Of a DNA stretch of 64,000 nt, positions 15,955-26,063 are shown in pieces. Numbering within the stretch: position 1 is the stretch's first letter; the number at the start of each line of letters is the position of its first letter. Origin of the DNA: an uncultured bacterium (GTDB lineage: Bacteria; Cyanobacteriota; Vampirovibrionia; Gastranaerophilales; Gastranaerophilaceae); the NCBI GenBank assembly GCA_902797985.1, contig CADBUZ010000002.1:1-64000 (forward strand), written 5' to 3'. The notes under the pieces are model-generated. The model did not search any database, was not told where the DNA came from, and saw nothing but the letters and a program-made list of their open reading frames with translations. The translations under genes and the position numbers were made by a program.

Positions 15955-17594
15955 TCTGTAATTTCCTTTAATTTTTCATATATTTTATCAGCTTCAATAA
16001 ACCAATCTTGTCTGTCTTCTTGTTTAAATAATTTTACTGATGTATACCATTCAGTTTTTTCTGTATTTTCAAACCATCTCCAATCGGAGCAGTATGGAAT
16101 GAGTAAAAATGATTTTATACCTAAAGCACCTGCCAAATGGGCGCAAGAAGTATCTGCGGAGATAAATAAATCGAGATTTGCCATAGCAGATGCAGTATCA
16201 TCAAAAGTTTTCAACTCTTTTTTTAAATCAATCATTTGTGGATATTTTTCTACAGCATCAAATATATCTTCCAATTGAAAAGAGTAGAATTGAACCTTTT
16301 CCAGTCCTAAAACTTTCTTAAAATAATCAATGTTTATAGTACGGTTAATAGCGGCTCTCATTCCTATTCCGCCTGCTTTCCAGCATAATCCTACTTTTAG
16401 TTTATCTGTGTTGAAATATTTGTTTTTAAAATATTCTTTTTTTTGTTCATCAAATTTTAAATATCCGTTCGGGGTTGGAATATTGTCAAAATCTATATTA
16501 AGAAAATAGGGTAAATCCGATGCCATTACATATTTGTCATAGTTATTTATATTATTCAAATCATCATAGAATTCCACATTTGGATAATCTTTTTTAGAAT
16601 AGCTTCTTTCGAATAATTGGATACAATTTTCTCTTGTTAGAACTTTTATTATTTTAAATTTATCGGTTAAAAACGGCAAATATCTTATAAATTGGATATG
16701 ATCACCATATCCTTGATCGCAATATAATAATAGAGTTTCTTCTTTTAAAACGTCGCCATTCCACATATTTTTAAGGGTTTTAGCTTCCGGTGCTTTTTCA
16801 CGTTTTATAAAATATTGATAACCTTTAGTCATATTTTTTTGAGTTAAATATAGTGTTCCAAGTGAAGCATAAACATAATCTTCATTTGGCATAAGTTCAA
16901 TCATTTTTTTATAATTATCTTCTGCTTCTTTAAAATTTCCGACTTTTTGACAACTAACAGCAAGATGATAATATGCAGAAGGCGCATTATAATCGATAGC
17001 TGTTTGATAGCAATCTTGCGCCAATTCTTCATTACAATACATAAATTCTTGTAAATTTCCTGCCATTATCCAAGCAGCTCCTGATTTTGGGAAGGATTGA
17101 ATTGTTTTAGCACAACTTATTTCAGCCTGTTTTATATCTCCTAAATCCATATAACTTTGTGTTAAACGGACATTTGCTGCTTCTTTATCGGGGTGCTTGT
17201 TATAAAACTTGAGTGCATATGCATGCGAAAAATTATACATTTCAAGTTCACGAAACGCTTGAATTATTCTGTCATAAATTTTTGTATTATCAGGATCGTA
17301 TTTAAATAATTCCTCATAAAGAATAATAGCATCGTCGAATTTTTTCATACGATATTTGCAAAAAGCTAAAGATGCGATTGTTGGGGCAGTTTTATGTTGA
17401 TTGTAGGCAGTTTCTAAAATTCTTTCCGCAGCTTTATATTTTTTTTTCATAATATAGAGTCTGCCTAAAAAAGACTGAACAATATCATTGTTTGGATTAT
17501 CTCGCAATAAATCCAAATATATTTTTTCTGCAGAATCAAAATCTCTTTTTTTTACAAGAAGATTTGCTTCAGATAACAATTTTGTATTAATCAT
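15951..17594 (-). CDS. TPR protein with C-terminal heptosyltransferase-like domain (copy 1)
   Basis: A paralogue of the gene at 14302 with the same architecture over 547 residues: TPRs (NNDIVQSFLGRLYIMKKKYKAAERILE and others), then LLLYCDQGYGDHIQFIRYLPFL, KVGLCWKAGG and DTSCAHLAGALGIKSFLLI...SDWRWFENTEKTEWY. I place the start at the ATG 17592-17594 (MINTKLL), because the paralogue begins at the same point and the upstream TTG/ATG codons lack a ribosome-binding site; the open frame extends to 17645. The two genes overlap by four bases and probably arose by tandem duplication, perhaps acting on different acceptors or as a heteromer. Confidence 0.75.
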   Translation of the reverse strand: MINTKLLSEANLLVKKRDFDSAEKIYLDLLRDNPNNDIVQSFLGRLYIMKKKYKAAERILETAYNQHKTAPTIASLAFCKYRMKKFDDAIILYEELFKYDPDNTKIYDRIIQAFRELEMYNFSHAYALKFYNKHPDKEAANVRLTQSYMDLGDIKQAEISCAKTIQSFPKSGAAWIMAGNLQEFMYCNEELAQDCYQTAIDYNAPSAYYHLAVSCQKVGNFKEAEDNYKKMIELMPNEDYVYASLGTLYLTQKNMTKGYQYFIKREKAPEAKTLKNMWNGDVLKEETLLLYCDQGYGDHIQFIRYLPFLTDKFKIIKVLTRENCIQLFERSYSKKDYPNVEFYDDLNNINNYDKYVMASDLPYFLNIDFDNIPTPNGYLKFDEQKKEYFKNKYFNTDKLKVGLCWKAGGIGMRAAINRTINIDYFKKVLGLEKVQFYSFQLEDIFDAVEKYPQMIDLKKELKTFDDTASAMANLDLFISADTSCAHLAGALGIKSFLLIPYCSDWRWFENTEKTEWYTSVKLFKQEDRQDWFIEADKIYEKLKEITE

Positions 17595-17720
17595 GATTAA
17601 TGCCGTATTAAATCGATTTCCTTTGTATATTAACATTTTGAGCAAACGCAGTCAATCAACCTTATGCTTGATATATTATAAAATTATTAAATACTCCGTA
17701 AAAAGATTTCTTACAAATAA

Positions 17721-20561
17721 TTAATTAATTTTTTTCTCAAAAATTTTTTTAAGATATTGGCCCGTATAAGAATTTTTAACCTTAGAAACGTCTTTTGGTG
17801 AACCTTGAGCAATTACCATTCCGCCATCATTTCCGCCATTTGGTCCAAGGTCAATAATATTATCCGCAACTTTAATTAAATCCATATTATGTTCAATTAC
17901 TAAAATAGTATTTCCTGCATCTGCTAATCTATGCAAAATAGTAATCAGTTTATCTAAATCAGCCCAATGTAACCCGACAGAAGGTTCATCAAGAAGATAC
18001 AAAGTTTTTCCTGTTGCACGTTTATTAAGTTCAGATGCAAGTTTTATACGTTGGGCCTCACCACCGGATAACGTTGTTGCACTTTGTCCCAATTTAATAT
18101 AATCCAATCCCACATCATGTAATGTTTGAAGCTTATTTTTTATTTGAGGAACACTGTCAAAAAACTCTAATGCTTCTTTTACACTCATTTCTAAAACATC
18201 ATAAATAGTTTTTCCTTTATATTTAACTTCTAATGTTTCTCTATTATATCGATGTCCTGAACAAACATCACATTTTACATAAACATCAGATAAGAAATTC
18301 ATCTCAATTTTTAATAAACCATCTCCTTTACAAGCTTCACATCTTCCGCCTTTGACATTAAAGCTAAATCTTCCCGCTTTATAACCACGCATTTTTGCTT
18401 CATTTGTTTTTGCAAAAAGCTCTCTAATTGGTGTGAATACATCAGTATATGTGGCAGGGTTAGAACGAGGAGTTCTTCCAATAGGTGATTGGTCAACTTC
18501 AATTACTTTATCAATATTTTCAAATCCTGTGATTTCTTCCACTCCCTGTGGTTTTGGTTTATTTCCCCTAAGCTTGTGAAGTGCATATTGATAAATAATA
18601 TCATTCATTAGCGTTGATTTTCCCGAGCCGGAAACTCCTGTTAAAACAGTAATTTTACCAAGTGGAATATCAACATCAATATTTTTTAAATTATTTTTAT
18701 GTGCATTTTTAACGTGTAAAACTTCACCATTACCTTCACGCAATTTGTCAGGTATAGGAATAAACTTTTCTCCTGATAAATATTTTCCGGTAATAGAATT
18801 TTCGCTATTTATGATATCTTCCAATTTTCCACGAGCAACAACTTGCCCTCCATTTACCCCTGCTTTCGGACCTATATCAACAATATAATCTGCATTGCGC
18901 ATTGTATCTTCATCATGTTCAACAACGATAAGTGTATTACCTAAATTCCTAAGGTGTAAAAGAGTTTTTATCAGTCTGTCATTATCTTTTTGATGTAGTC
19001 CGATAGAAGGTTCGTCAAGTACATATAAAACTCCTGAAAGCCCACTTCCTATTTGTGTTGCAAGCCTAATTCTTTGTGCTTCACCACCGGATAATGTTCC
19101 TGCCATACGAGCAAGATTTAAATAACTCAGTCCAACATCCATTAAAAATTTTAGTCTTGACCTTATTTCATCCAAAACCTGTTTAACTATTTTCATTTGA
19201 AATTCAGATAAAGTAAGATACAAATCAGAAATAAACTTGTATGCTTCATCAATCGGCATCATACAAAATTCATGTATATTAACACCTCCGATTTTAACTG
19301 CTAACGAGAACGGCTTTAACCTTCCGCCGCCACAAGCTTCACAAGGTATTGTAATCATATACTTTTGAATTTCTTCTCTCCAATATTCTCCATCCGACTC
19401 TTGATAATGCTTCATCAAAAACGGAATAACACCTTCATATCTGCGGAGTTTTTTTCTATATCGTTTTGTACCAAACTCTTTAACATTAATCCACAAAGTT
19501 TCTTTGCCCGAACCATATAAAATAATATCTTGATATTCTTTAGATAGCTCTTTAAAAGGTGTGTCCATGCTAAAACCGTAATTATCAGCTACACTTTGCA
19601 GTAAATCAAAATAATAACTGTTTGCTGTTTTACTCCAAGGATAAATAGCTCCTTCTCTAAGTGATTTATTTTTATCCGGAACAACCAAATCAGAATCAAC
19701 TCTAAAATCGAAACCTAAACCGCCGCAACGTTCACAAGCACCATACGGATTATTAAAACTAAATATTCTTGGAGCAAGCTCTTCAAAACTAATACCACAA
19801 TTTTCACATGCCAGCTTTTCGCTGTACATAATTTCATTTTGACCAATTACATCAATAATCACAAGCCCGTCTGCTTTTTGTAAAGCTGTTTGAACACTAT
19901 CTGCAATACGTGATTGAGCAGATTCTTTAACAATAACTCTATCAACTACAATGTAAATATCATGTTTTTTTGTTTTAGCTAATTGGATATCATCTTCATC
20001 AAGATTATATATTTCACCGTCAACTTTAACCCTTACAAATCCTTCTTGTCTGAGTTCATTAAACAATGATTGATATTCACCTTTTTTACCTTTTACGACA
20101 GGTGCAAGTATTTGAATTTTAGTACCTTCGGTAAGTTTAAAAATACTTGCAACAATTTCATCAATAGTTTGAGGTTTTATTTCAGCACCGCACTGAGGAC
20201 AATATGGCGTCCCGACACGAGCATATAATAATCTTAAATAATCATAAATTTCAGTAACAGTTCCAACTGTTGAACGTGGATTATTACTTGTGGATTTTTG
20301 ATCAATTGAAATTGCAGGAGTTAATCCGTCTATTGAATCGACATCAGGTTTATCCATTTGTCCTAAAAATTGACGAGCGTATGTGGAAAGGCTTTCTACA
20401 TATCGGCGTTGACCTTCTGCGAAGATTGTATCAAATGCAAGTGAACTTTTTCCTGAGCCTGATACTCCTGTGAAAACAATTAGCTCATCTTTAGGTAAAT
20501 CTAAAGATACATTTTGCAGATTATGTTGTCTTGCTCCTCTTATAGAAATAGTTTCGTTCAT
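17721..20561 (-). CDS. uvrA: UvrABC excinuclease subunit A
   Basis: A 946-residue DNA-damage sensor of nucleotide excision repair. It has two ABC ATPase modules: Walker [13 protein letters not shown] near residue 32 and [13 protein letters not shown] in the second half, with signatures LSGGEAQRI in both. The zinc motifs [21 protein letters not shown] and [14 protein letters not shown] are all present. ATG at 20559-20561 is preferred to the TTG one codon upstream because GGGAG lies ~7 bases before it. It stands alone; uvrB and uvrC are not in the window. Confidence 0.97.
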   Translation of the reverse strand: MNETISIRGARQHNLQNVSLDLPKDELIVFTGVSGSGKSSLAFDTIFAEGQRRYVESLSTYARQFLGQMDKPDVDSIDGLTPAISIDQKSTSNNPRSTVGTVTEIYDYLRLLYARVGTPYCPQCGAEIKPQTIDEIVASIFKLTEGTKIQILAPVVKGKKGEYQSLFNELRQEGFVRVKVDGEIYNLDEDDIQLAKTKKHDIYIVVDRVIVKESAQSRIADSVQTALQKADGLVIIDVIGQNEIMYSEKLACENCGISFEELAPRIFSFNNPYGACERCGGLGFDFRVDSDLVVPDKNKSLREGAIYPWSKTANSYYFDLLQSVADNYGFSMDTPFKELSKEYQDIILYGSGKETLWINVKEFGTKRYRKKLRRYEGVIPFLMKHYQESDGEYWREEIQKYMITIPCEACGGGRLKPFSLAVKIGGVNIHEFCMMPIDEAYKFISDLYLTLSEFQMKIVKQVLDEIRSRLKFLMDVGLSYLNLARMAGTLSGGEAQRIRLATQIGSGLSGVLYVLDEPSIGLHQKDNDRLIKTLLHLRNLGNTLIVVEHDEDTMRNADYIVDIGPKAGVNGGQVVARGKLEDIINSENSITGKYLSGEKFIPIPDKLREGNGEVLHVKNAHKNNLKNIDVDIPLGKITVLTGVSGSGKSTLMNDIIYQYALHKLRGNKPKPQGVEEITGFENIDKVIEVDQSPIGRTPRSNPATYTDVFTPIRELFAKTNEAKMRGYKAGRFSFNVKGGRCEACKGDGLLKIEMNFLSDVYVKCDVCSGHRYNRETLEVKYKGKTIYDVLEMSVKEALEFFDSVPQIKNKLQTLHDVGLDYIKLGQSATTLSGGEAQRIKLASELNKRATGKTLYLLDEPSVGLHWADLDKLITILHRLADAGNTILVIEHNMDLIKVADNIIDLGPNGGNDGGMVIAQGSPKDVSKVKNSYTGQYLKKIFEKKIN

Positions 20562-20628
20562 CAAATACTCCCTATGAGTATATTTTACCCCAAGTATTAT
20601 TTATCAGCAAACTTTTCCTTGATTATTT

Positions 20629-22047
20629 TTAAAATTTAAAATCACGTTTTCCGTTCTCTATTTCTTTTAAATATTCTTTTGTTTTTTCTTTAATGGTAGG
20701 GTTTTCAATGTTTTCAACTTCTGTTTGGATTAACTTTTCACCTGTTTTTTTAGTTTTTTCAGAAGCATAATCTTCGAGATATTCTTTTAGGGTTAAAATA
20801 GCATTTGGATGACAGAAATTATGAATTTGTTGTTTTTTACATATTTTCATAAAGTCAGCACCAACTCTGCCTGCTCTATAACAAGCCGTACAAAAACTAG
20901 GTACATATCCTAATTCCATTAACCAATTCATAACATCATCCAGCGAACGTCTGTCTGTTACGTCAAATTGAGCAGATTCTTCAGCTTCTTCAGACGGATT
21001 GGCATATCCGCCTACGCTTGTTTTTGAACCTCCGCTAATTTGTGAAACACCAAGTTTTAAAACTTTTTCTCTTGTTTCTTGCGATTCTCTTGTTGAAACT
21101 ATCATACCTGTATATGGCACAGCAATGCGGATACAAGCCACTATTTTAGTAAAAATGTTATCATCTATTGCATTTATAAAAGAGTTAGGATCAATATCAT
21201 CCGCAGGTCTAATTCTTGGAACACTAATTGTATGAGGCCCTACACCATATACAGCTTCTAAATGTTCAGCGTGCATTAACAAACCTGTAAACTCATATTT
21301 ATAATTTTCAAGCCCAAACAAGACACCAAGTCCGACATCATCAATTCCACCTTGCATTGCTCTATCCATTGCCTCGGTATGGTAATCATAATTATGTTTA
21401 GGCCCTGTTGGGTGCAATTGTTCATAACTTTCTTTATTATATGTTTCTTGGAACAATATATATGTTCCAATTCCTGCATCATGTAATTTTTTATAATTTT
21501 CAACGGTTGTTGCCGCAATGTTCACATTAACCCTGCGTATTGCACCATTTTTATGTTTGATATTATAAATTGTTTTTATAGATTCAAGAATATATTCAAT
21601 TGGATTATTAACAGGATCTTCGCCTGTCTCAAGTGCCAACCTTTTATGACCTAAATCTTGAAGTGCAATTACTTCTTTTTCTATTTCTTCTTGAGTCATT
21701 TTTTTACGTGGGATATGTTTATTTTTATAATGGTAAGGACAATATACACATCCGTTAACGCAATAATTAGAAAGATATAACGGTGCAAATGTTACTATAC
21801 GATTTCCATAATATTTTTGTTTAATATCATTTGCCAGTTTGTATATTTCTTCATTTTTTTCATCAATATCACATGCTAAAAGAACTAATGCTTCTCTGTG
21901 AGAAAGACCTTTCATTTCATTTGCTTTGTCAAGTATTGAATTTATCAATTCAATATTAGACTTATTTTTTTCAGCATAATCAAGAGATGCTAAAATTTCC
22001 TCATTAGATATAAATTCTTCGGCTTTAAGTGATTTTGGACTATACAT
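20629..22047 (-). CDS. hydG: [FeFe]-hydrogenase maturase HydG (radical SAM tyrosine lyase)
   Basis: A 472-residue radical-SAM enzyme that splits tyrosine to make the CO and CN ligands of the H-cluster. The N-terminal C-x3-C-x2-C cluster is CVNGCVYCPYHY, and the TIM-barrel segments LALETGEDP and ETYNKESYEQLHPTGPKHNYDYH follow. The C-terminal auxiliary-cluster motif CTACYRAGRVGADFM is typical of HydG rather than ThiH. I chose ATG 22045-22047 because GGGAGAG lies seven bases before it; a start at 22068 is also open. It supports the HydABC hydrogenase at 32650. HydE and HydF are not in this window. Confidence 0.93.
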   Translation of the reverse strand: MYSPKSLKAEEFISNEEILASLDYAEKNKSNIELINSILDKANEMKGLSHREALVLLACDIDEKNEEIYKLANDIKQKYYGNRIVTFAPLYLSNYCVNGCVYCPYHYKNKHIPRKKMTQEEIEKEVIALQDLGHKRLALETGEDPVNNPIEYILESIKTIYNIKHKNGAIRRVNVNIAATTVENYKKLHDAGIGTYILFQETYNKESYEQLHPTGPKHNYDYHTEAMDRAMQGGIDDVGLGVLFGLENYKYEFTGLLMHAEHLEAVYGVGPHTISVPRIRPADDIDPNSFINAIDDNIFTKIVACIRIAVPYTGMIVSTRESQETREKVLKLGVSQISGGSKTSVGGYANPSEEAEESAQFDVTDRRSLDDVMNWLMELGYVPSFCTACYRAGRVGADFMKICKKQQIHNFCHPNAILTLKEYLEDYASEKTKKTGEKLIQTEVENIENPTIKEKTKEYLKEIENGKRDFKF

Positions 22048-22126
22048 AATAATCTCTCCCTTATCCATGCTAAAACGCTAATAATAAAAAGTAAAGAGAT
22101 TATTAAATATTTCACTTTTGAATTTC

Positions 22127-23491
22127 TTAATATCTTGCTAAATACTTATCCAATTCCCATTTTGTAACAGCAGTACGATATGAATCCCACTCTTTTTCTT
22201 TTGTAGTTACAAATTCATTCATAATATGCTGTCCCAAAGCCGCATTAGCAACGAGTGATTTATCAAATAAATCAATCGCTTCTTTTAACGTACCCGGAAG
22301 AGAATCGATTTTTTGTCTTTTTCTTTCCTTCGAAGTTAATTTATAAATATTACTTTCAACAGGAGCAGGCGGTTCAATTTTATTTCTAATACCATCAAGA
22401 CAAGCTTCTAAAATGGTTGCGAACGCTAAATATGGGTTACAAGCAGGATCAGGAGAACGAAGTTCAACCCTTGTTGCGACACCACGTTTTGCAGGAACTC
22501 TTAATAAAGCACTTCTGTTTGCCAATGACCAAGCCAAATATACAGGTGCTTCGTACCCGGGAACTAATCGTTTATAACTGTTTACAGTTGGGTTCAAAAT
22601 TGCTGTAATACTCTTGATATGTTTTAACAATCCGCCAATTGCATATTTTGCCGTATCAGACAACTGATATTCTGCATTTTCATCATAAAATGCATTTTTG
22701 CCATCTTTAAACAAAGATACATTACAGTGCATACCGGAACCATTTATACCATAGATTGGTTTTGGCATAAATGTTGCATGTAGATAATGTAAAGCAGCAA
22801 TAGCTTTTACAACAACTTTGAAAGTAGCAACATTATCAGCTGTCGTAAGGACATCAGCATATCTAAAATCTACTTCGTGTTGGCCGTCTGCAACCTCGTG
22901 GTGAGATGCTTCTATATCAAACCCCATTTCTTGTAATGTAGTAACAATATCTGAACGCACATCCTCTCCTAAATCTTCAGGCCCAACGTCATAATAACCA
23001 GCTTTATCCATAGTAGTAGTGGTTATATCACCATTTTCGTCTTTTGCAAATAAGAAAAATTCAGCTTCAGGACCTATGTTCATTGTAAATCCCATTTTTT
23101 CTGCTTCTTTCATTACACGTTTTAGGTTACAGCGTGGACAACCTTCAAATGGCGTTCCGTCCGCATTATAAATATCACAGATTATTCTTGCTGATTGATA
23201 TCCTTCCTCATTTCTCCAAGGAAGAATTTCAAAAGTGTTTTTATCAGGATAGAAAAACATATCTGATGTTTCAATACTTCTAAAACCTTTTATTGATGAA
23301 CCATCAAGCATCATATCATTATTCAATGCTCTATCTACATGAGATGCAGGTATAGATAAATTTTTAACTTGTCCGTTCATATCTACAAATTGAAGTTTTA
23401 TAAATTTTACATTATTTTCTTCAATCATTCTTTTAATATCTTCGTTAGTGTACTGTTTTTTGTCTAATCTTTGATAAGTAAATTCGCTCAT
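22127..23491 (-). CDS. glnA: Glutamine synthetase type I
   Basis: A 454-residue dodecameric enzyme making glutamine from glutamate, ammonia and ATP. Visible motifs are the beta-grasp LQFVDMNGQVKNLSIP, DGSSIKGF, GPEAEFFLF, the ATP/glutamate region NGSGMHCNVSLF, and the Arg-rich PAKRGVATRVELRSPDPACNPYLAF. Around NLYKLT-like residues near 395 the usual adenylylation tyrosine is represented by SNIYKLTSKERK. The length matches the short GSI-alpha form of Gram-positives and thermophiles. AAGGAG precedes the ATG; TATTATAAT about 60-75 bases upstream is a possible -10. Confidence 0.95.
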   Translation of the reverse strand: MSEFTYQRLDKKQYTNEDIKRMIEENNVKFIKLQFVDMNGQVKNLSIPASHVDRALNNDMMLDGSSIKGFRSIETSDMFFYPDKNTFEILPWRNEEGYQSARIICDIYNADGTPFEGCPRCNLKRVMKEAEKMGFTMNIGPEAEFFLFAKDENGDITTTTMDKAGYYDVGPEDLGEDVRSDIVTTLQEMGFDIEASHHEVADGQHEVDFRYADVLTTADNVATFKVVVKAIAALHYLHATFMPKPIYGINGSGMHCNVSLFKDGKNAFYDENAEYQLSDTAKYAIGGLLKHIKSITAILNPTVNSYKRLVPGYEAPVYLAWSLANRSALLRVPAKRGVATRVELRSPDPACNPYLAFATILEACLDGIRNKIEPPAPVESNIYKLTSKERKRQKIDSLPGTLKEAIDLFDKSLVANAALGQHIMNEFVTTKEKEWDSYRTAVTKWELDKYLARY

Positions 23492-23582
23492 TGTTTCTCC
23501 TTAAATCAGTGATAAGGTATTAACCTTAACTTTATAAACTAATTATAATATTTATCCCTTATTTAGGTCAATATCTGTTTTT

Positions 23583-23609
23583 ATAAAAATTTGTAAAGCA
23601 AATTTTTAT
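23583..23609. other. Small inverted repeat upstream of glnA
   Basis: ATAAAAATTTG and CAAATTTTTAT form a perfect 11-bp stem around TAAAG in the gap between divergent glnA and the kinase-like gene. It could be a regulator site or a simple AT-rich hairpin; nothing decides. Confidence 0.3.
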
Positions 23610-23665
23610 CTCGTTTATTATCGTAAAATTTTCAATTTATAATAAGATTGTAGACAGGAGAGAAT

Positions 23666-24178
23666 ATGGCAGATAGAATAATAATTTTTTCGGGAAAACA
23701 GTACGCAGGGAAAGATACCGCAGCAAGAATAATGCTTGATATCATGCCCGATTTTCATAGATGTGCTATGGGAGATATTATTAAACTTGAATATGGGAAA
23801 CAACATAATTTAACGTATGAAGAAATAGAAGCAAATAAATCAAAATACAGAGCAGGTTTAATAGAGTTAGGCAACTGGGGTAGAAGTCAATCACCGGATT
23901 ATTGGTTAGAAAAAATAATATCTTCAGAAGGAAACATAATGGTTACGGATGTACGTGTTCCTCACGAATATGAAGTATTTAAAAATGCCGGAGCAATTTC
24001 AATCAGAATAGAAGCTGATAGACAAGTTCGTGCTCAACGTGGTGATTTGATTGGTGAACAAGATATTACAGAGGTTGGTCTTGATAATATCACAGATTGG
24101 GATTATGTAATTTCTAACAACAAAGACTATGATACCTTTAAAAAAGATATCTTAGAATTAGTTGAGAAGTTAAAATAA
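23666..24178 (+). CDS. P-loop nucleotide/phosphomevalonate-kinase-like protein
   Basis: A 170-residue protein with an N-terminal P-loop (FSGKQYAGKDTAARIM) in which K-D-T replaces the usual K-S/T. The segment LIELGNWGRSQSPDYWLEKII and the Walker B-like MVTDVRVPHEYEVFKNAGAISIRI follow. This G-K-D-T/S layout occurs in deoxynucleotide-monophosphate-kinase-like and eukaryote-type phosphomevalonate-kinase-like proteins. The substrate cannot be read here. ACAGGAGAG precedes the ATG. It is divergent from glnA and convergent with clpP, so probably monocistronic. Confidence 0.65.
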   Translation: MADRIIIFSGKQYAGKDTAARIMLDIMPDFHRCAMGDIIKLEYGKQHNLTYEEIEANKSKYRAGLIELGNWGRSQSPDYWLEKIISSEGNIMVTDVRVPHEYEVFKNAGAISIRIEADRQVRAQRGDLIGEQDITEVGLDNITDWDYVISNNKDYDTFKKDILELVEKLK

Positions 24179-24188
24179 TATATTATTT

Positions 24189-24821
24189 TTAACCTTTTAA
24201 ATCTTCAGCAGTAATAACTTTATCAATAAGACCGTATTTTACAGCTTCTTCAGCTGACATGTAATAATCACGTTCACAATCTTTTTTAACTTTTTCAATG
24301 TCTTGACCTGAATTTTGAGCTAAAATTCCTGTTAACATATCTTTCATACGAAGGATTTCTTTAGCTTCAAGTTCAATATCGGTAGCTTGACCTTGCGCAC
24401 CACCAAGAGGTTGGTGAATCATTATTCTTGCGCTTGGCAATGCTAATCTCTTACCTTTTGCACCTGATGACAATAAGAAAGAACCCATACTTGCAGCTTC
24501 ACCTAAACAGATTGTTGATACATCTGCTTTTATTAGATTCATTGTGTCATAAATTGCCATACCTGCCGTTATTACACCACCCGGACTATTAATATATAAC
24601 ATAATATCCTTTTCAGGATTTTCACTATCAAGAAGTAAAAGTTGTGCCACGATTGAATTTGCCACTTCATCATCTATTTCTGTACCCAAGAAAATTATTC
24701 TTTCTCTTAACAATCTTGAAAAAATATCAAAAGATTTTTCACCTCTTGAAGATGATTCAATAACTGTTGGTACATAGTTTATAATCTTATTTAAATCGCT
24801 TACACTTAAAATATCGTCCAT
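24189..24821 (-). CDS. clpP: ATP-dependent Clp protease proteolytic subunit
   Basis: A 210-residue serine protease subunit that forms the double-heptamer chamber fed by ClpX/ClpC. Catalytic S111 ([11 protein letters not shown]), H136 ([10 protein letters not shown]) and the Asp in [12 protein letters not shown] are present, and YINSPGG lines the substrate groove. The N-terminus is slightly longer than in E. coli after processing. AAGGAG precedes the ATG. No clpX adjoins it; cyanobacterial genomes also carry several clpP copies, so this need not be the only one. Confidence 0.95.
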   Translation of the reverse strand: MDDILSVSDLNKIINYVPTVIESSSRGEKSFDIFSRLLRERIIFLGTEIDDEVANSIVAQLLLLDSENPEKDIMLYINSPGGVITAGMAIYDTMNLIKADVSTICLGEAASMGSFLLSSGAKGKRLALPSARIMIHQPLGGAQGQATDIELEAKEILRMKDMLTGILAQNSGQDIEKVKKDCERDYYMSAEEAVKYGLIDKVITAEDLKG

Positions 24822-24948
24822 TTTGTTCTCCTTGATTTTTTTTAATTATAGCATAAAGCATTTCAGGGGTAAATATTTTTATAGTAAAGCTCCTCACTTG
24901 CAAAAATTATTTAATTCTTTTAAAAATATTTTTATTTGATAAATTATC

Positions 24949-26061
24949 TTATTCTATAAATTCAGACAATATAATGTTACTTATCAAAAATCCGTTATTT
25001 TCTCGCTCATCTGATAATTTATACCCATTATTTGTTTTTATTATATGACCGCTATTTGTATATTTTTTCAAAATATTTTTGTATTTTTCATCAAAATCAA
25101 TATTAAACAACTGATTTATTTCAGAAACATTGACACCTTCTTCTAATCTAAATCCTAAAAAAATACGTTCTTCAAGCATTTCTTGTTTTGTAAGAAATTT
25201 TCCGAAATCTCTTGATGTAGGAGAATCAAGATATCTCGTCATATCAGTAGTATTTGAATATCTTATCTCGCCTGTATATCCGTGAGCAGAAAGTCCAAAA
25301 CCGTAATATCCTCCGCATTTCCAATAATTTGTATTATGTTTTGAATTATAACTCGATTTTGAATAATTACTGATTTCATAATGATTATATCCATTTTGTT
25401 TAGTAATCTCTCCGGCCATTAAATACATATCTGCTTGAGCATCTTCATCCGGTATATTTTCAGGTGTATGTTGATAAAAATAACAACCCTCATCTATCTT
25501 TAACCCATATAAAGACAAGTGTTCTACTCCTAAAGAAATAATTTGCTTAAGATCATTTTCAAAAATTTTTATTGTTTGTGTTGGCAATCCGTATATTAAA
25601 TCCAAACTTATATTTTCAAATTTAGAATTACGTAAAATTTCAAAAGCTTTATAAATTTCCTCAGAAGAATGTCGTCTGCCAATTATTTTAAGGATATTAT
25701 CATCAAAACTTTGAGCCCCCATACTAACTCGATTAAAACCCAGTTGTTTTAAGCCATCCGAGTATTCTTCCGTAATATCATTCGGATTAACCTCTATAGT
25801 TATTTCTGCATTAGAAGTGAAAGAAAATTTAGACAAAATTTTTGATAATTCATCAATTTCCATCACAGACGGAGTTCCACCACCAATATATAATGTCTTT
25901 AGCTGTTCCCCTGCATAGTAATAATCTATTTCTTTTAATAGTGAATATAAATATCCTGTTTTTTTATCAATATTTTCTGTTGAAACAAAAGAACAGTATT
26001 TACACTTACTTTTACAAAAAGGAATATGAATATATGCACTTGTGATGGCATTTTGAGGCAT
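24949..26061 (-). CDS. hemW: HemW-type radical SAM protein (coproporphyrinogen oxidase-like)
   Basis: A 370-residue protein with the C-x3-C-x2-C radical-SAM cluster in HIPFCKSKCKYCSF. F after the last Cys is usual in HemW, and the HemN-specific fourth cysteine is missing. YIGGGTPSV, NPNDITEEY, RVSMGAQSFDD and LIYGLPTQT follow in family order. HemW proteins act as heme chaperones rather than oxidases. The ATG begins two bases after the stop of the upstream glycosyltransferase gene, so the two share an mRNA, although no functional link is obvious. Confidence 0.88.
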   Translation of the reverse strand: MPQNAITSAYIHIPFCKSKCKYCSFVSTENIDKKTGYLYSLLKEIDYYYAGEQLKTLYIGGGTPSVMEIDELSKILSKFSFTSNAEITIEVNPNDITEEYSDGLKQLGFNRVSMGAQSFDDNILKIIGRRHSSEEIYKAFEILRNSKFENISLDLIYGLPTQTIKIFENDLKQIISLGVEHLSLYGLKIDEGCYFYQHTPENIPDEDAQADMYLMAGEITKQNGYNHYEISNYSKSSYNSKHNTNYWKCGGYYGFGLSAHGYTGEIRYSNTTDMTRYLDSPTSRDFGKFLTKQEMLEERIFLGFRLEEGVNVSEINQLFNIDFDEKYKNILKKYTNSGHIIKTNNGYKLSDERENNGFLISNIILSEFIE

Positions 26062-26063
26062 TA

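Noticed and set aside
17595-17645. TTG-initiated extension of the TPR-glycosyltransferase copy 1
   Set aside because: No ribosome-binding site, and the paralogue starts at the position of the internal ATG 17594.
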